Below are positions 20,101-24,487 of a stretch of DNA of 28,135 nucleotides, piece by piece. The notes under the pieces were generated by a model. That model was not told the DNA's origin and did no database searches. It saw only the letters and a list, made by a program, of their open reading frames with translations. The DNA is from Christensenella sp. UBA7868 (GTDB lineage: Bacteria; Bacillota; Clostridia; Christensenellales; UBA1242). How positions within the stretch are numbered: position 1 is the stretch's first letter; each line of letters opens with the position of its first letter. Where the stretch lies: positions 1,328 through 29,462 of the forward strand of contig DLSG01000072.1 in NCBI GenBank assembly GCA_002501285.1. The letters run 5' to 3'. Both the position numbers and the translations under genes were made by a program.

Positions 20101-22612
20101 TATTAATTACACTCGGACTTTTTGCTCCAATATCTCCCCAATAAAGTCCAGGACCCTTATCACTTGTTAATCCCGAATCATTTAAAGATTTTTTACCATT
20201 ACCTCCAATAATGGAATAGCAATTTGTTAACCATATTGTTTTATCCGCAGACTCAGATGTTTGTCGTCCAGCATTACCAATAAACAATCCAAATAAATAA
20301 CTTTCTATAACAGTGTCGTTGGATTGAACGCCGTTTGGAATATAACAAGACGAATTTTCAATGTTTATATTAAAAGCACTGCTCGAAGCATCTGGATCGT
20401 TTGCGCACATACCAATAAGTCCGCCAAAATATACATCGTAAGTTTCACTAAAAAACCATGTACTTGGATTCCAGCCCGATTTTCCTCTTGATGCACCACT
20501 TTTTAACACATAATTTTCGCTTTCAAATCTGCAAAACTTAATCCACGCCCCATTGCCAACGATTCCTACAAGTCCGCCAAAACTTGGGAAGTCGGAGTCT
20601 GCATTTAATCCTGAATTTACAAGATTTTCAACAACAATGTTTACTTTGCTTAAACAATTAGATATTTGAGGATATCTTGTCATACTTGATTTAGAACCTT
20701 TTTGCATACTTCCAACAAGTCCGCCAATACCCATATCTTCGGTTAGATAAACATTTGATAAATTTAAGGTTCCACCCAAAACTCTCGTGCGTTGAACCTC
20801 ACCGCCTTCAACCCTGCCGACTAAACCACCAGCATAAAAATTTAATCCATTATGTTTTTGCCAAGAGCCTGAGCCAATATTAAAAGTTTCAATCTCGCTG
20901 TCTTGAATACGCGTACTATAAGTCATCACCCCCGCAAGACCACCGATATAATAATTGCCTTGTGCATCGTCATCAGGACTGTCCAAAGACATAATTCCAA
21001 ATCGGTTTTCTTTTTCAACAGTAAAACTAAATGTATTGATAGCACATCTAGTAGCGCTTGCCTTATCTTTCATTTCACCAGCTAAGCCACCAATTTTTAA
21101 CCCAGCCTTCATTTTTTGTAATATTTTTAAATTGTTTTCTCCAGTTATAGAAACATCTCTAAATATACCGCCATTATTTGAGCCACATAGCAAGCCTATC
21201 TTTGAATCGGCCCAAGGAATTAAAGTGTTTTCGCCTAAATATTCATTTGCACCATCATCAGTTCTACGAAATCCCTGATAACTATTTGAATTTATTTTGT
21301 TTACGGTTAAATTTTCAACAGTTCCACCATCAACATAAGTAAAAAATCCGAAGTCAACTCCTCTACAATATAAATTATTCCAAGACCAACCAACAAGTAC
21401 AAACTCATCTTTTTCTCTTGAATACCTATCCCAACCAGTTTTTATAACTGGATTGATATTTGCCGTTCCTATAGTTTTGCCATTTCCATCAAAAGTTCCC
21501 TTAAAGGCACTATTCCCTTCACCATTACCAATTGGATCTCCATTATAATAACTTATATTAGAAGTAAGTACTGCGGTATATCTATCTTTTACCGCAATAT
21601 TCATTTCGCCATAGTTTACTTCATTTGCAAACATTTGAAGTTGATCCGCGGTTCCAATATTAAACACAGGTCTTCCATTTACACTTGTAACCCAACTGCC
21701 ATTTTCAGGAGTGTACACAGCGTCTAAACCAATATTGAAATTAATATCACAATCAACGGTTGTTGAAGATAAAGTTCGGCTATTTATATCATACCTTGTT
21801 AAAGCCCATCTTCCATAACCATCTTTTGTCATAAAATAGTTACCATTTCCGATAATGCTGTTTGACGAAAGTGAGAAACCATTTTTTGGATAAGCATTTA
21901 TTTCTGCATACTCACCTAAATGTTTGCAAATAGATTCAGATCCGCCAACCATAGGTGAAGACCAAGTATAATCTCCAACACTTACTTTTCTATTTAAAGA
22001 TAAGTTTAATCTTAATGTATCGTGTGCAACCAAAATACTATAAGTTTCGCCAGCATTCAAATAAGCCCCAAGTTTTCGTTGTATAAAATCATCGCCATGA
22101 GCCCCAGTTGATTGCACTGCAACAACTTTTCCTGTGCCTGATGTTGGAATACCCCTTCCCTTAAATATCGCAACCACATGGAAGCCCTTACTATCTTTTC
22201 TGTAAGTTTCTGGCAAGAAATATACTGTTGAATTTCCAGGGACGTATCTATTATCACCATCACCAATAGCATATTTATCTTCGCCATCTAAATCATTTTG
22301 GTTAGGGTCTGTTGTCCAGTAAAGTTGATTACCACTTTTTTCATAAGTGTATGTAGTGTATGTCTCTTTCCACCATAAAGCCCCGTCACTATTTTTTTCA
22401 TATTCAAGTTCTCTAAGCGTGCCGTTAGAATAATAGCCATAAACATAAATGCTAGCATTTCCATCAGCCACAACATCTTCACCGCTATCAACACGACTTA
22501 ATGCGTTGTTCACAACAGGAACCATAGTAAAAATTGACAATAACAAAATTACGCCAATCAAAATGTTCTTAACAAAATTTCTAAAAGGATACTTAATCTT
22601 TTTTTCGTCCAT
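5168..22612 (-). CDS. Giant exported GLUG/InlB-repeat protein (5814 residues)
   Basis: An uninterrupted frame encodes one protein of about 650 kDa. A charged start (MDEKKIKYPF) precedes a hydrophobic helix (about residues 16-34) and a possible signal peptidase site after NNALS, so it is exported. An unassigned domain covers about 40-315. Five GLUG-type modules follow (about 316-917, 1473-1908, 2663-3004, 4445-4868, 5410-5713), each led by a phrase like LISSSKDLLTLAYNIN and most holding repeats such as GGLVGRVEGG. The linkers hold InlB/Listeria-Bacteroides-type beta-grasp repeats, for example KYGYNFMGWYLEKEF and LDGYNFVGFF. The last 100 residues resemble a small beta-sandwich with ISNLTKGSYTIKL and end NGYYGCVII; there is no LPXTG motif, C-terminal membrane helix or SLH domain. 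The SD is AGGTG, 4 bases before ATG. A role as adhesin or surface filament is inferred from the repeat families; the attachment mechanism is unknown. Confidence 0.88.
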   Translation of the reverse strand: MDEKKIKYPFRNFVKNILIGVILLLSIFTMVPVVNNALSRVDSGEDVVADGNASIYVYGYYSNGTLRELEYEKNSDGALWWKETYTTYTYEKSGNQLYWTTDPNQNDLDGEDKYAIGDGDNRYVPGNSTVYFLPETYRKDSKGFHVVAIFKGRGIPTSGTGKVVAVQSTGAHGDDFIQRKLGAYLNAGETYSILVAHDTLRLNLSLNRKVSVGDYTWSSPMVGGSESICKHLGEYAEINAYPKNGFSLSSNSIIGNGNYFMTKDGYGRWALTRYDINSRTLSSTTVDCDINFNIGLDAVYTPENGSWVTSVNGRPVFNIGTADQLQMFANEVNYGEMNIAVKDRYTAVLTSNISYYNGDPIGNGEGNSAFKGTFDGNGKTIGTANINPVIKTGWDRYSREKDEFVLVGWSWNNLYCRGVDFGFFTYVDGGTVENLTVNKINSNSYQGFRRTDDGANEYLGENTLIPWADSKIGLLCGSNNGGIFRDVSITGENNLKILQKMKAGLKIGGLAGEMKDKASATRCAINTFSFTVEKENRFGIMSLDSPDDDAQGNYYIGGLAGVMTYSTRIQDSEIETFNIGSGSWQKHNGLNFYAGGLVGRVEGGEVQRTRVLGGTLNLSNVYLTEDMGIGGLVGSMQKGSKSSMTRYPQISNCLSKVNIVVENLVNSGLNADSDFPSFGGLVGIVGNGAWIKFCRFESENYVLKSGASRGKSGWNPSTWFFSETYDVYFGGLIGMCANDPDASSSAFNINIENSSCYIPNGVQSNDTVIESYLFGLFIGNAGRQTSESADKTIWLTNCYSIIGGNGKKSLNDSGLTSDKGPGLYWGDIGAKSPSVINITNCYKSTYGLDANNRRFELWGNDRSYGVGIIESNIVDMTSETDQKLNNLFGVYNDKDGVGFPQNTSWWGYNRNFPNKMFNGQAAPFNKFAYKKSVNILIDCTKVKDGRAVSLSKNENGYAYTRTGNTVIYIYGSAVAFQDFENRSAIAYILPTVTLGSNGKVVSYYSTIKTGKNDDGTPSIFAYPGDAITVEDTNETNVTLYPIFSTEFYVYSPTKLTVNGSKENIVENGKTVGAKYSKVNVEIDGVNLYCNVMERQISSNGIYTYYYLISFDNNDTIEGLTATNIKQILGEALDNNNYTLSYTKNSLEGTNGIVNLESYNENKYSINYIPFLNGSINAEKYTKSDDVKAGEVLFTHVYKMASFYAASLVRDENNNYVKINGSYATNYQQVKEIPIFFGDLSFKGVTINVDLDGATNCSLFKPIIVSENNKNKTAYNVSGHFVYESNANVTPSVPLNDEYQKPGIYDKNANSGGTYFPTDNLTYGQIHFYMLYQELGLIIRYHKTSVIGSESKQDKIEFGEYVEGTKSGSNIYTYLTHDLGSIKAKDYVSLFGINEHTYAFTGWKLRVCFNEGDNNKKNFDDDVFIFPERDFDLVIPNDWVGESRSITFDLYPVFVTYYNNSIYFDTNKYGDLTTTNFNVYTEQDLIYIANQVNLGKKLNININLRANLNMLGYRNFMPIGYIQKTPFIGNFYGNGFTISNLTIETEAPLAYIRVMDTYEYVNRNSTILGFRTNHPLMLQATGPSIYVGLFGYVSYSNTTPHSTFNNVNLIDIYYNIKSNWTSEELWNVVIPETYRIKGSANNNSIKKSSASSRPNIFVGGLIGRGENCSISNVLIQGSLFNNQKWNLRSSNASANRSFFGGICGMLSGKSDSNYALISNCITNFGLTLKTEEKYEWYYAFIGTILGICGEYVHIQDSFDLSDANSWKGMELDKSIAESDKVIGDYVLHNGIRAGIFGAMSFTSYEEQGYYYGGYFGLGVLIENYYTTFKYLNIKNYESSLSAFGPSSGEVVKNVYHITSLGNNLNFEGFDSSSSKVSGTCTKQDLFNKIKSNSWTIDGANNGLPYLKNTGITTANFVIDGNSCITTPEDQARFSELGVKKIDNKYVYTKKFFILDLYGKRYTNLYSAGQNIGNSWYGNEDLIKELGIRAYYLSSKFDLIGNLDGFANLEGYVIDQDISTYFNRTDYNGIYIGADNGVYNKKRIWRIMKDSGIDMDYYKIIKAQIVDWVLNNNQAEIRLLFNEKKSVKVNYTVEINGNIKNIYNFDAKFGDKVTIENINDKLINSTNDELKNLILGKQIVGYEIKLNNKNVFVNIDENGNLVYTGNNDYKNGIYNTNNAGNESYPYNTKFNITIIDNPSNGVYNLFITAREKNIKDIEYKLNFFEFSQEGINEKVYNTFTKNGDEYVIKENGDLNYFVLKYNQEVVGDNRKLMPVYEKAGYVFNGWGYYVNGELKMFSRNDAKFNMPELRISPYNAKIDENGYCSLDLYPLLDKDTFKVNYYDGFDENQDEIDLNKLFEPNDTTYMSNYTLYNDKMLSEVSSLYSSHVGWKLSGYKFKETTKDRINGNGPEGFSDKVKGEIVELLTQLATKMNYDFDYTKFLKEGETTKDISVTDFIKLHLAEICEDLFNHILNNCTEDTGLLQSFEYFIPCSIDIICLYDRVDYDTAIYLSDSDNALIKYTITDALTGEISSLFDMNFENIEAENSSVMNFDVNKKFVITTKYNNIINIYTYLRNGTMINEIKCSNNDYLNFSMNEYRNNIVTLGYDSEHFTNKVLPILANNQLGKINNGEFVGISENIDVVYDIKDYHSDYYNSSNGGNYRNILTKDEDGYYLIKNVGDLVEYSENVISEEYDNDGNIIKEPYYKAKLTNNLDLLGIKININYIPQNYILDGQNYTINGLTNYDIDFSCVDKNYDAIIASFSFIYSNFGTIKNLNFDNVCINISASSEDLFGLIVHNYGTIESVNILGGFVVINSLKSVIKSEESQGSEDGKTADLSYIGGLVGENIVKDSETNSETVGKIEKVSVNLNLEVLGDKEIIYSGLLVGRNEGEIESIVTKGFIKNDMAQNESYISFVVGYFAGGKINNVITKNSESKNLEGAKTITSAIVGYLVSIDTANITNILNLSKNVDKLVGDNLSNTAWKITSFETSEKTNKILKTYNLSAGNVEEYEIEGVNIQLVKTYVESLVENKTLKSKITEKLNTALKDVNSKEVIYFSIELNNRMQFGSDSYKQTALQRKDVFLSLFVEGFEHEQTSKFDVSYILNNDDRTISSNAKILESRTASTEQLNFEYKAKEFVNFSFNISYDEDSLFTDAEKTLIEKGIKLYINKDINNEPFALQFHEDGDPVTIFDNNGNEVKVKYFDEVTIEFNLPSVAFLSTDGGLIVNGKTIEETHRKFNYVYSIKCEDGNAIIIADIERRIIELTLDLNLDSIEDEVEKAKISFNENYVQNILVNKLGYEAKINELNQVVINVAPTLTDNGFVYYLPDLIYNLDGIVSSIFNYESNGINYKLAGFNNDEKLFYDEALGKAIETFEYATTIYAKYDKVEYTIEIDNLEKRDVENLNSSCYYPNANGYRIEDKKARKEFSYFDKLALPETDKIEYRTSYIFKGYKIDDGTADGLMIADAIISGEGENKTTTIVIRPEFERLTDKLTRFRNSNEYKIVLIPVFEEVKYTLTFKDGFTDDGYNTHLYFEDSNYDSNQYSEYKIENITISQIFAGNFVLPVGFKEHHKFIGYAFDGEDDLIINYIESAFELDCPDLLGNLTFVAKYKIDTIDVKIEVLDKNSGLKLDYEIVDLEDLKNKNIDYTIDEDKNILFKLNYDTTSFVLPQIKLFDENYLFSNFVIGDINYTQFYTFQSDVTINIVCDYRVLYFTKYGEIVSSYNLFKTNDTFKRDDSLTYSFYAKYNTQITLPLAEEVQRTGFTLTGFKLDGEEITSLTVTNPCSVEFVYTGLTYTLTLNTETVKAVLPASLICEYIESYEKLSDYSAEIKVGYGTKVDDIKSNLPKLDADGYTFVGYEFEESDVITKNGNIIANFVMNTYTIEVYEIDGSLVSSITKHFGETIEDNFFKDIDDACSHKAQSAGSIYQGLSLDQKYYVEFNKIQTMTRLEKEYPDLVTLTGNDYILKLYCNYLSNVQVNILAHENSMITLNNTKGLTDFRGGLAYNAGASFKIETESIVSKRITLPVPQIESGSLLSFARFAGYSTEIDGNKVLVVDKDGKLLENFEFLTNVNLTQEFEYKNYDVKIYARYDSIKDLTDEKTTNYGFVKTIKFGEDFGKLPVLEIQNYVFKGYYFSLNDKVDLVDSDIKVVDSDGKVLSEFAKFNKKYFDKLDNEYILKNLYAKYESKTIEVEIKSENTKIGLIGSVSLLDGTTISYRQTENGIIASVPCGKDIMISTIVNQIFGTFKEYAVFSGEVDVTDSCNIQNKNNETTIIKNVTESYVIIARFNYITFNIEYIVDDEKQDLLPNEFNIDSAEFELPNFEKYGYNFMGWYLEKEFVNKVESINPSSYSTSLTLYGNLESKKVNINVYSNNVEGYNLLGSVEVVYNKPIETLPVVVLDGYNFVGFFTTTDKSGVRIENGSLSVFTQDQDVYAIFEQKMKNTLTGEGTLNKPYLIKNKEDFKIFASLVNFENISPSTYFKLTNSITLDEFIVINGFGANFDGDGHVIYVNNSLYGFNKLIESGEIVKNISLFGENKGTISNLIVALKQTEIKDLVEINNPEFVKNDLIINLSVLANKNQGTIENVVVYFVVQLNELNLQFNAVCENSENLNNVSIYNSSVLDSKGLKTFNDVKDIHLVQSVKTSVSKNGNGQYEVSSIEEFAGLLDLEENEISVMLKNNIDFKGKIFEKFDKNLTIYGKGYALSNIICLDSEYAFNYISLNKVAIENTVFLNFNQSGNFILNSSIIENSYIEFDASNFGSLISSSLAKINNSYFTIKNEEAKLIENAGFNVNNGYAIGLNIENITGTNFVALDVEQAQDFVLSAKQYNSDNGQENLWFVDINKVLGDNSVPRLKGVGNVVWNFVYDKETVQVGALFVKVLEDEFVVVKEQTSIILQISSLNDQLKVVEILVNSEDKFAEFNKVLSLITLNDSKQNYNTVEIGTELKTYNLQITVNEKGKGNIVKFEENSGEQIIVEVKSGTMFKDINIETIASNGYKFVDFEYYDDNGNLVVTDDLQILKDTQVIAVFKTLISYTLDLSKVTNYFTLGDKLNSWTEVSDKVYEIYLTNENDIENYLPEISKQDYVFNNYSIVLVERNKYEVYPNFSADYVTVNLDYDNLSGLVTIFSENENSQTSPELKVVKKDDKDDYVYNVLRGYEVIMLINFKGTYLTKVFVNESELPLDYSSFVNKDEDVAVDLMFSEDINTIEIWFEEILIETKFEFETEFVNIVLDNVIIDPLTFVVSSRKNNDLRFMLNIDPSKVLDRFEFTSNGEEFEPIFSEENGEYVYSPQKNATIKVILKQKEIIVTVNMTVGGEIEVIRGLEENEIYSESFNFSVEYASNFDFVISALDGYKLSKLSNKTNTLQLANYVKFENIKEDLTLNVEFKKLATWLDLDEDNNPLYFSLTKFDGLGTEANPYLISSSKDLLTLAYNINILNVDYTGVYFKALRRDMTFNLSRYYFNPIVNFNGILLGDNLTLTGVKIYSSKNAALFKELGENAVVKSIVVEGQIEGDLITASIAGVNNGLIIGCASKATINNNNNYFNENNITGGICAINNGTISRSYMTGNIYSYSIKIGGVVGENNLNVDNIYNTGTIYSLSDYNQSALVGGICGENCGEISIGYNDARIIDRGETGSALISGTVRNGEGGNHTDLYFNSNKLSVLSNDAKTFEEMSNNESEIYANFDKNIWLFGKGKLPTLKVMYEYLGSISFSVTFDENLTENEKIVMLELSNGVDQNYGLILENSNKSYKISNLTKGSYTIKLVSALGSEIACDGELELELDETKGEEIKIKITLTKSQTNGYYGCVII
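5475..6385 (-). repeat. GLUG-type module 5 of the giant protein
   Basis: Residues about 5410-5713. Lead GTEANPYLISSSKDLLTLAY, cores TGGICAINNGTIS, IGGVVGENNLNVD and VGGICGENCGEIS, and the closing phrase NIWLFGKGKLPTLK. It is the last repeat module before the C-terminal domain. Confidence 0.65.
8010..9280 (-). repeat. GLUG-type module 4 of the giant protein (degenerate)
   Basis: Residues about 4445-4868. Lead NKPYLIKNKEDFKIFASLVN, FDGDGHVIYVNNSLYGF, a second lead-like phrase SSIEEFAGLLDLEEN, and the closing phrase LWFVDINKVLGDNSVPRLKG. No canonical GGLVG core is left, but the frame of the module is clear. Confidence 0.55.
13610..14625 (-). repeat. GLUG-type module 3 of the giant protein
   Basis: Residues about 2663-3004. 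Lead LIKNVGDLVEYSENV, then LDGQNYTINGL, core IGGLVGENIVKDS, and the degenerate cores GLLVGRNEGEIES and VVGYFAGGKIN. The closing Trp phrase (TAWKITSFE) lacks the usual P-x-L. Confidence 0.6.
16890..18195 (-). repeat. GLUG-type module 2 of the giant protein
   Basis: Residues about 1473-1908. Lead VYTEQDLIYIANQVNLG, then FYGNGFTISNLTIE, cores GGLIGRGENC and GGICGMLSGK, and the closing phrase WTIDGANNGLPYLK. Confidence 0.65.
19860..21665 (-). repeat. GLUG-type module 1 of the giant protein
   Basis: Residues about 316-917. It opens with NIGTADQLQMFANEVNYG and KGTFDGNGKTIG. Six GLUG-like cores follow near residues 505, 554, 593, 628, 678 and 730 (GGLAGEM, GGLAGVM, GGLVGRV, GGLVGSM, GGLVGIV, GGLIGMC). 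It closes with a W-x(n)-P phrase (TSWWGYNRNFPNKMF). It is the most repeat-dense module. Confidence 0.7.
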
Positions 22613-22666
22613 AATTCACCTATCTTTATTTTGCAAAATCGCAATAAAATTATTTATTATAATATA

Positions 22667-22694
22667 ATTATATATAAAAACTTTTTTTTCGCAA
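22667..22694 (-). promoter_or_regulatory. Possible promoter of the giant gene
   Basis: Minus strand: TTGCGA (22689-22694), 16-base spacer, TATAAT (22667-22672); a second TATAAT at 22656-22661 has no good -35. Predicted leader about 45-50 nt. The region is very AT-rich, so chance matches are likely. Confidence 0.4.
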
Positions 22695-22755
22695 AAAGAA
22701 TTTAAGTGTTTTGAAAAATTTTTACAAAAATCATATTTGAAAACACCACTTTTAC

Positions 22756-22855
22756 AAACTTCAAAATTTACATTCTACGCTAAAGTTTTTTTCATTATAA
22801 TTTTAAATTAAATGAAAAAATCGCTTTGTTTTAAAATTCTACAATTTTGAAGTTT
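22756..22855. repeat. Perfect 13-bp inverted repeat upstream of the giant gene
   Basis: AAACTTCAAAATT (22756-22768) and AATTTTGAAGTTT (22843-22855) are exact inverted copies separated by 74 bases. ATTCTAC occurs next to each arm as a direct repeat. The pair sits between the terminator of the 22975-24132 gene and the putative promoter of the giant gene. The rest of this 362-base intergenic region is AT-rich without a gene I can see. Confidence 0.6.
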
Positions 22856-22884
22856 AAATTAAAAATAGATTGATTTTTAGCATT

Positions 22885-22917
22885 AAAAAAGCAGAAATCG
22901 AATAATCAATTTCTGCT
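22885..22917 (-). terminator. Intrinsic terminator of the membrane protein gene
   Basis: AGCAGAAAT (22890-22898) and ATTTCTGCT (22909-22917) pair perfectly; on the minus strand the stem is followed by six T. It separates the 22975-24132 gene from the giant gene, so the two are probably not one transcript. Confidence 0.85.
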
Positions 22918-22974
22918 AATTTTTAATTTATTTTATCAATGCGTTATATAATTTATTTACACAAATACTCAATG

Positions 22975-24132
22975 CTATTTTTGATAATCAAAATTTCCTT
23001 CACGCATATTTAAGTATTCTTGAAAAGCGTTGTAGATGTCAGCATCTTGAAAATATGTAGTTTCTATTTTAAAATCTTCTTTTGATTTTTTGCCGTAAGC
23101 ATAATTTTCAGCATCTTTATATAATTGTGAACGTATTTCTGGGAAATTTGAAGCAATCTCACTAGAAGATAAAGTTAAATCTCTATAATAAGCCTTAACA
23201 TGATCTTTGTCATAAGAGATTTCCCCAACATAATCTTGACCCTTTTTAATTTCGTCATGGTTTTCAAAAGTTGTTTCGCAATAACTTATACCTGAAAGTT
23301 TGTAAGTATAGTCAATACCATTTCCGTTTCCATCCCAACTAACCGATTCTACGCTAAGTGGCAAAAATCCAATTTGTTTAACAATGCCTTCTTTTTCAAA
23401 ATCAAGCCCAAAAAGTTCATGAATTTTTTGCTCATAAAGTTCGTTATAACTTAATCCAAGCATACTATTAATTTTTACATTACTACTTTCACTAATCAAA
23501 CTCATTTTGTCAAACAAATCATTTAAACAGTCAAGATAGTCAATCATATTGCCTGTTTCTTCAGCATCGGCCAAGTTTTCATAATAAACATTTGGAACAT
23601 TATAAACAGCGTTGCCAACAATATCATTAAAATGATCAGCCAATTCTTCTTTACCTTGATAATAAATTTTTAAACCTGCTTTACTATTTTCAGATTCTTC
23701 AAATTTAACTGTTGTTATACTTCTGTCTTTAATAATTTTAAACATTGTTACATCTTGCGAAAGTCTGTTTGTTAAGGTTTCATCAACCATTTCATATCTT
23801 GATTTTACTTGGCTTATATATGAGCCATTAAACGGCCCGCCCGAAATAGCACTTTTAACACCAAAGCCAACACCCGCAAAAACAGCAAGTCCTAGTCCCC
23901 ACGCAAGAACTTTTCTCTTAACGCCTTTACGTTTTTTATATTGTTTTTTAAGTTCTTTCAATTTTTGTTTGTCACTATTGTTTTTCGCACTAACCTTTTT
24001 AATTTTCTTTCCATTTTTTGTTTTAAGTTTAGTAACCACAGGTTTAGCCCCATTTTTTACAGGTTCTCTTTTAGTTTCAACTTCCAAATCATCTTCTGGT
24101 TTTAATTCAATGTTATCAAAATCGTTTAACAT
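22975..24132 (-). CDS. Single-pass membrane protein with large outer domain, function unknown
   Basis: A 385-residue protein I do not recognise. The first 20 residues are acidic; residues 21-74 are very rich in Lys and Arg and probably cytoplasmic. One membrane helix (about 75-95, WGLGLAVFAGVGFGV) follows, and the remaining 290 residues should be outside by the positive-inside rule. The outer part mixes polar alpha and beta stretches with few cysteines. It includes KAGLKIYYQGKEELADHF, a Glu/Asp-rich helix around residue 195 and WDGNGNGIDYTYKLSGISYC; I find no catalytic motif. The start has a G-run site (GGGGGAAAT-ATG) and a good promoter 50 bases upstream. It precedes the giant gene on the same strand but is separated by a terminator. 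A role in handling or anchoring the giant protein would be guesswork based only on position. Confidence 0.75.
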   Translation of the reverse strand: MLNDFDNIELKPEDDLEVETKREPVKNGAKPVVTKLKTKNGKKIKKVSAKNNSDKQKLKELKKQYKKRKGVKRKVLAWGLGLAVFAGVGFGVKSAISGGPFNGSYISQVKSRYEMVDETLTNRLSQDVTMFKIIKDRSITTVKFEESENSKAGLKIYYQGKEELADHFNDIVGNAVYNVPNVYYENLADAEETGNMIDYLDCLNDLFDKMSLISESSNVKINSMLGLSYNELYEQKIHELFGLDFEKEGIVKQIGFLPLSVESVSWDGNGNGIDYTYKLSGISYCETTFENHDEIKKGQDYVGEISYDKDHVKAYYRDLTLSSSEIASNFPEIRSQLYKDAENYAYGKKSKEDFKIETTYFQDADIYNAFQEYLNMREGNFDYQK

Positions 24133-24186
24133 ATTTCCCCCAAAGTTTATAATGTGGTCTTAATAAAAAGACTTATATTTACATTA

Positions 24187-24215
24187 ATTTTAACATACCT
24201 TATTTTATTTTGCAA
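24187..24215 (-). promoter_or_regulatory. Promoter of the membrane protein gene
   Basis: Minus strand: TTGCAA (24210-24215), 17-base spacer ending TG-T, then TAAAAT (24187-24192), an extended -10 arrangement. Predicted start near 24180. Confidence 0.7.
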
Positions 24216-24452
24216 TAGTTTTTTATTTTTCTTTTAATAATCTTTTTATAACAATTTTTTTAATAATCTATTAACTATTAACCAAACAATCACTTTATCA
24301 ATCAAAACAAATTTAGCTAACTAAATCTTAACTTATCAATTACCTTAATCTTAAATCTCCCACCCAATTTATCTTTTAATCTTAAAATTTTATGATAATT
24401 TCAACAATAACCTATAAAAAAGCCTATAAAATCTATTTTTTACAAAAAAATA
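24216..24452. other. AT-rich spacer between divergent promoters
   Basis: Between the minus-strand promoter at 24187-24215 and the mnmE promoter at 24453 I see no gene, hairpin or clear repeat, only A/T-rich sequence with short recurring pieces such as TAATAATCT and TTATCAAT. No consensus DnaA boxes are present. Confidence 0.5.
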
Positions 24453-24480
24453 TTAACAAATGCTAAAAATGTGATATAAT
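24453..24480 (+). promoter_or_regulatory. Promoter of mnmE, positioned for a leaderless mRNA
   Basis: TTAACA (24453-24458), 16-base spacer ending TG-A, then perfect TATAAT (24475-24480) as an extended -10. Only 7 bases separate it from the ATG, so transcription should begin at or within a base or two of the start codon. There is no Shine-Dalgarno sequence. Confidence 0.75.
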
Positions 24481-24487
24481 AAAAATT

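Noticed and set aside
5168..22612. Plus-strand frames of 60-107 codons and minus-strand frames of 68-76 codons inside the giant gene
   Set aside because: They overlap a continuous coding frame with recognisable domains, have no ribosome binding sites and look like shadows.
22975..24132. Sortase or dedicated secretion factor for the giant protein
   Set aside because: No sortase TLxTC motif, ATPase motif or peptidase motif is visible, so no such function is assigned.
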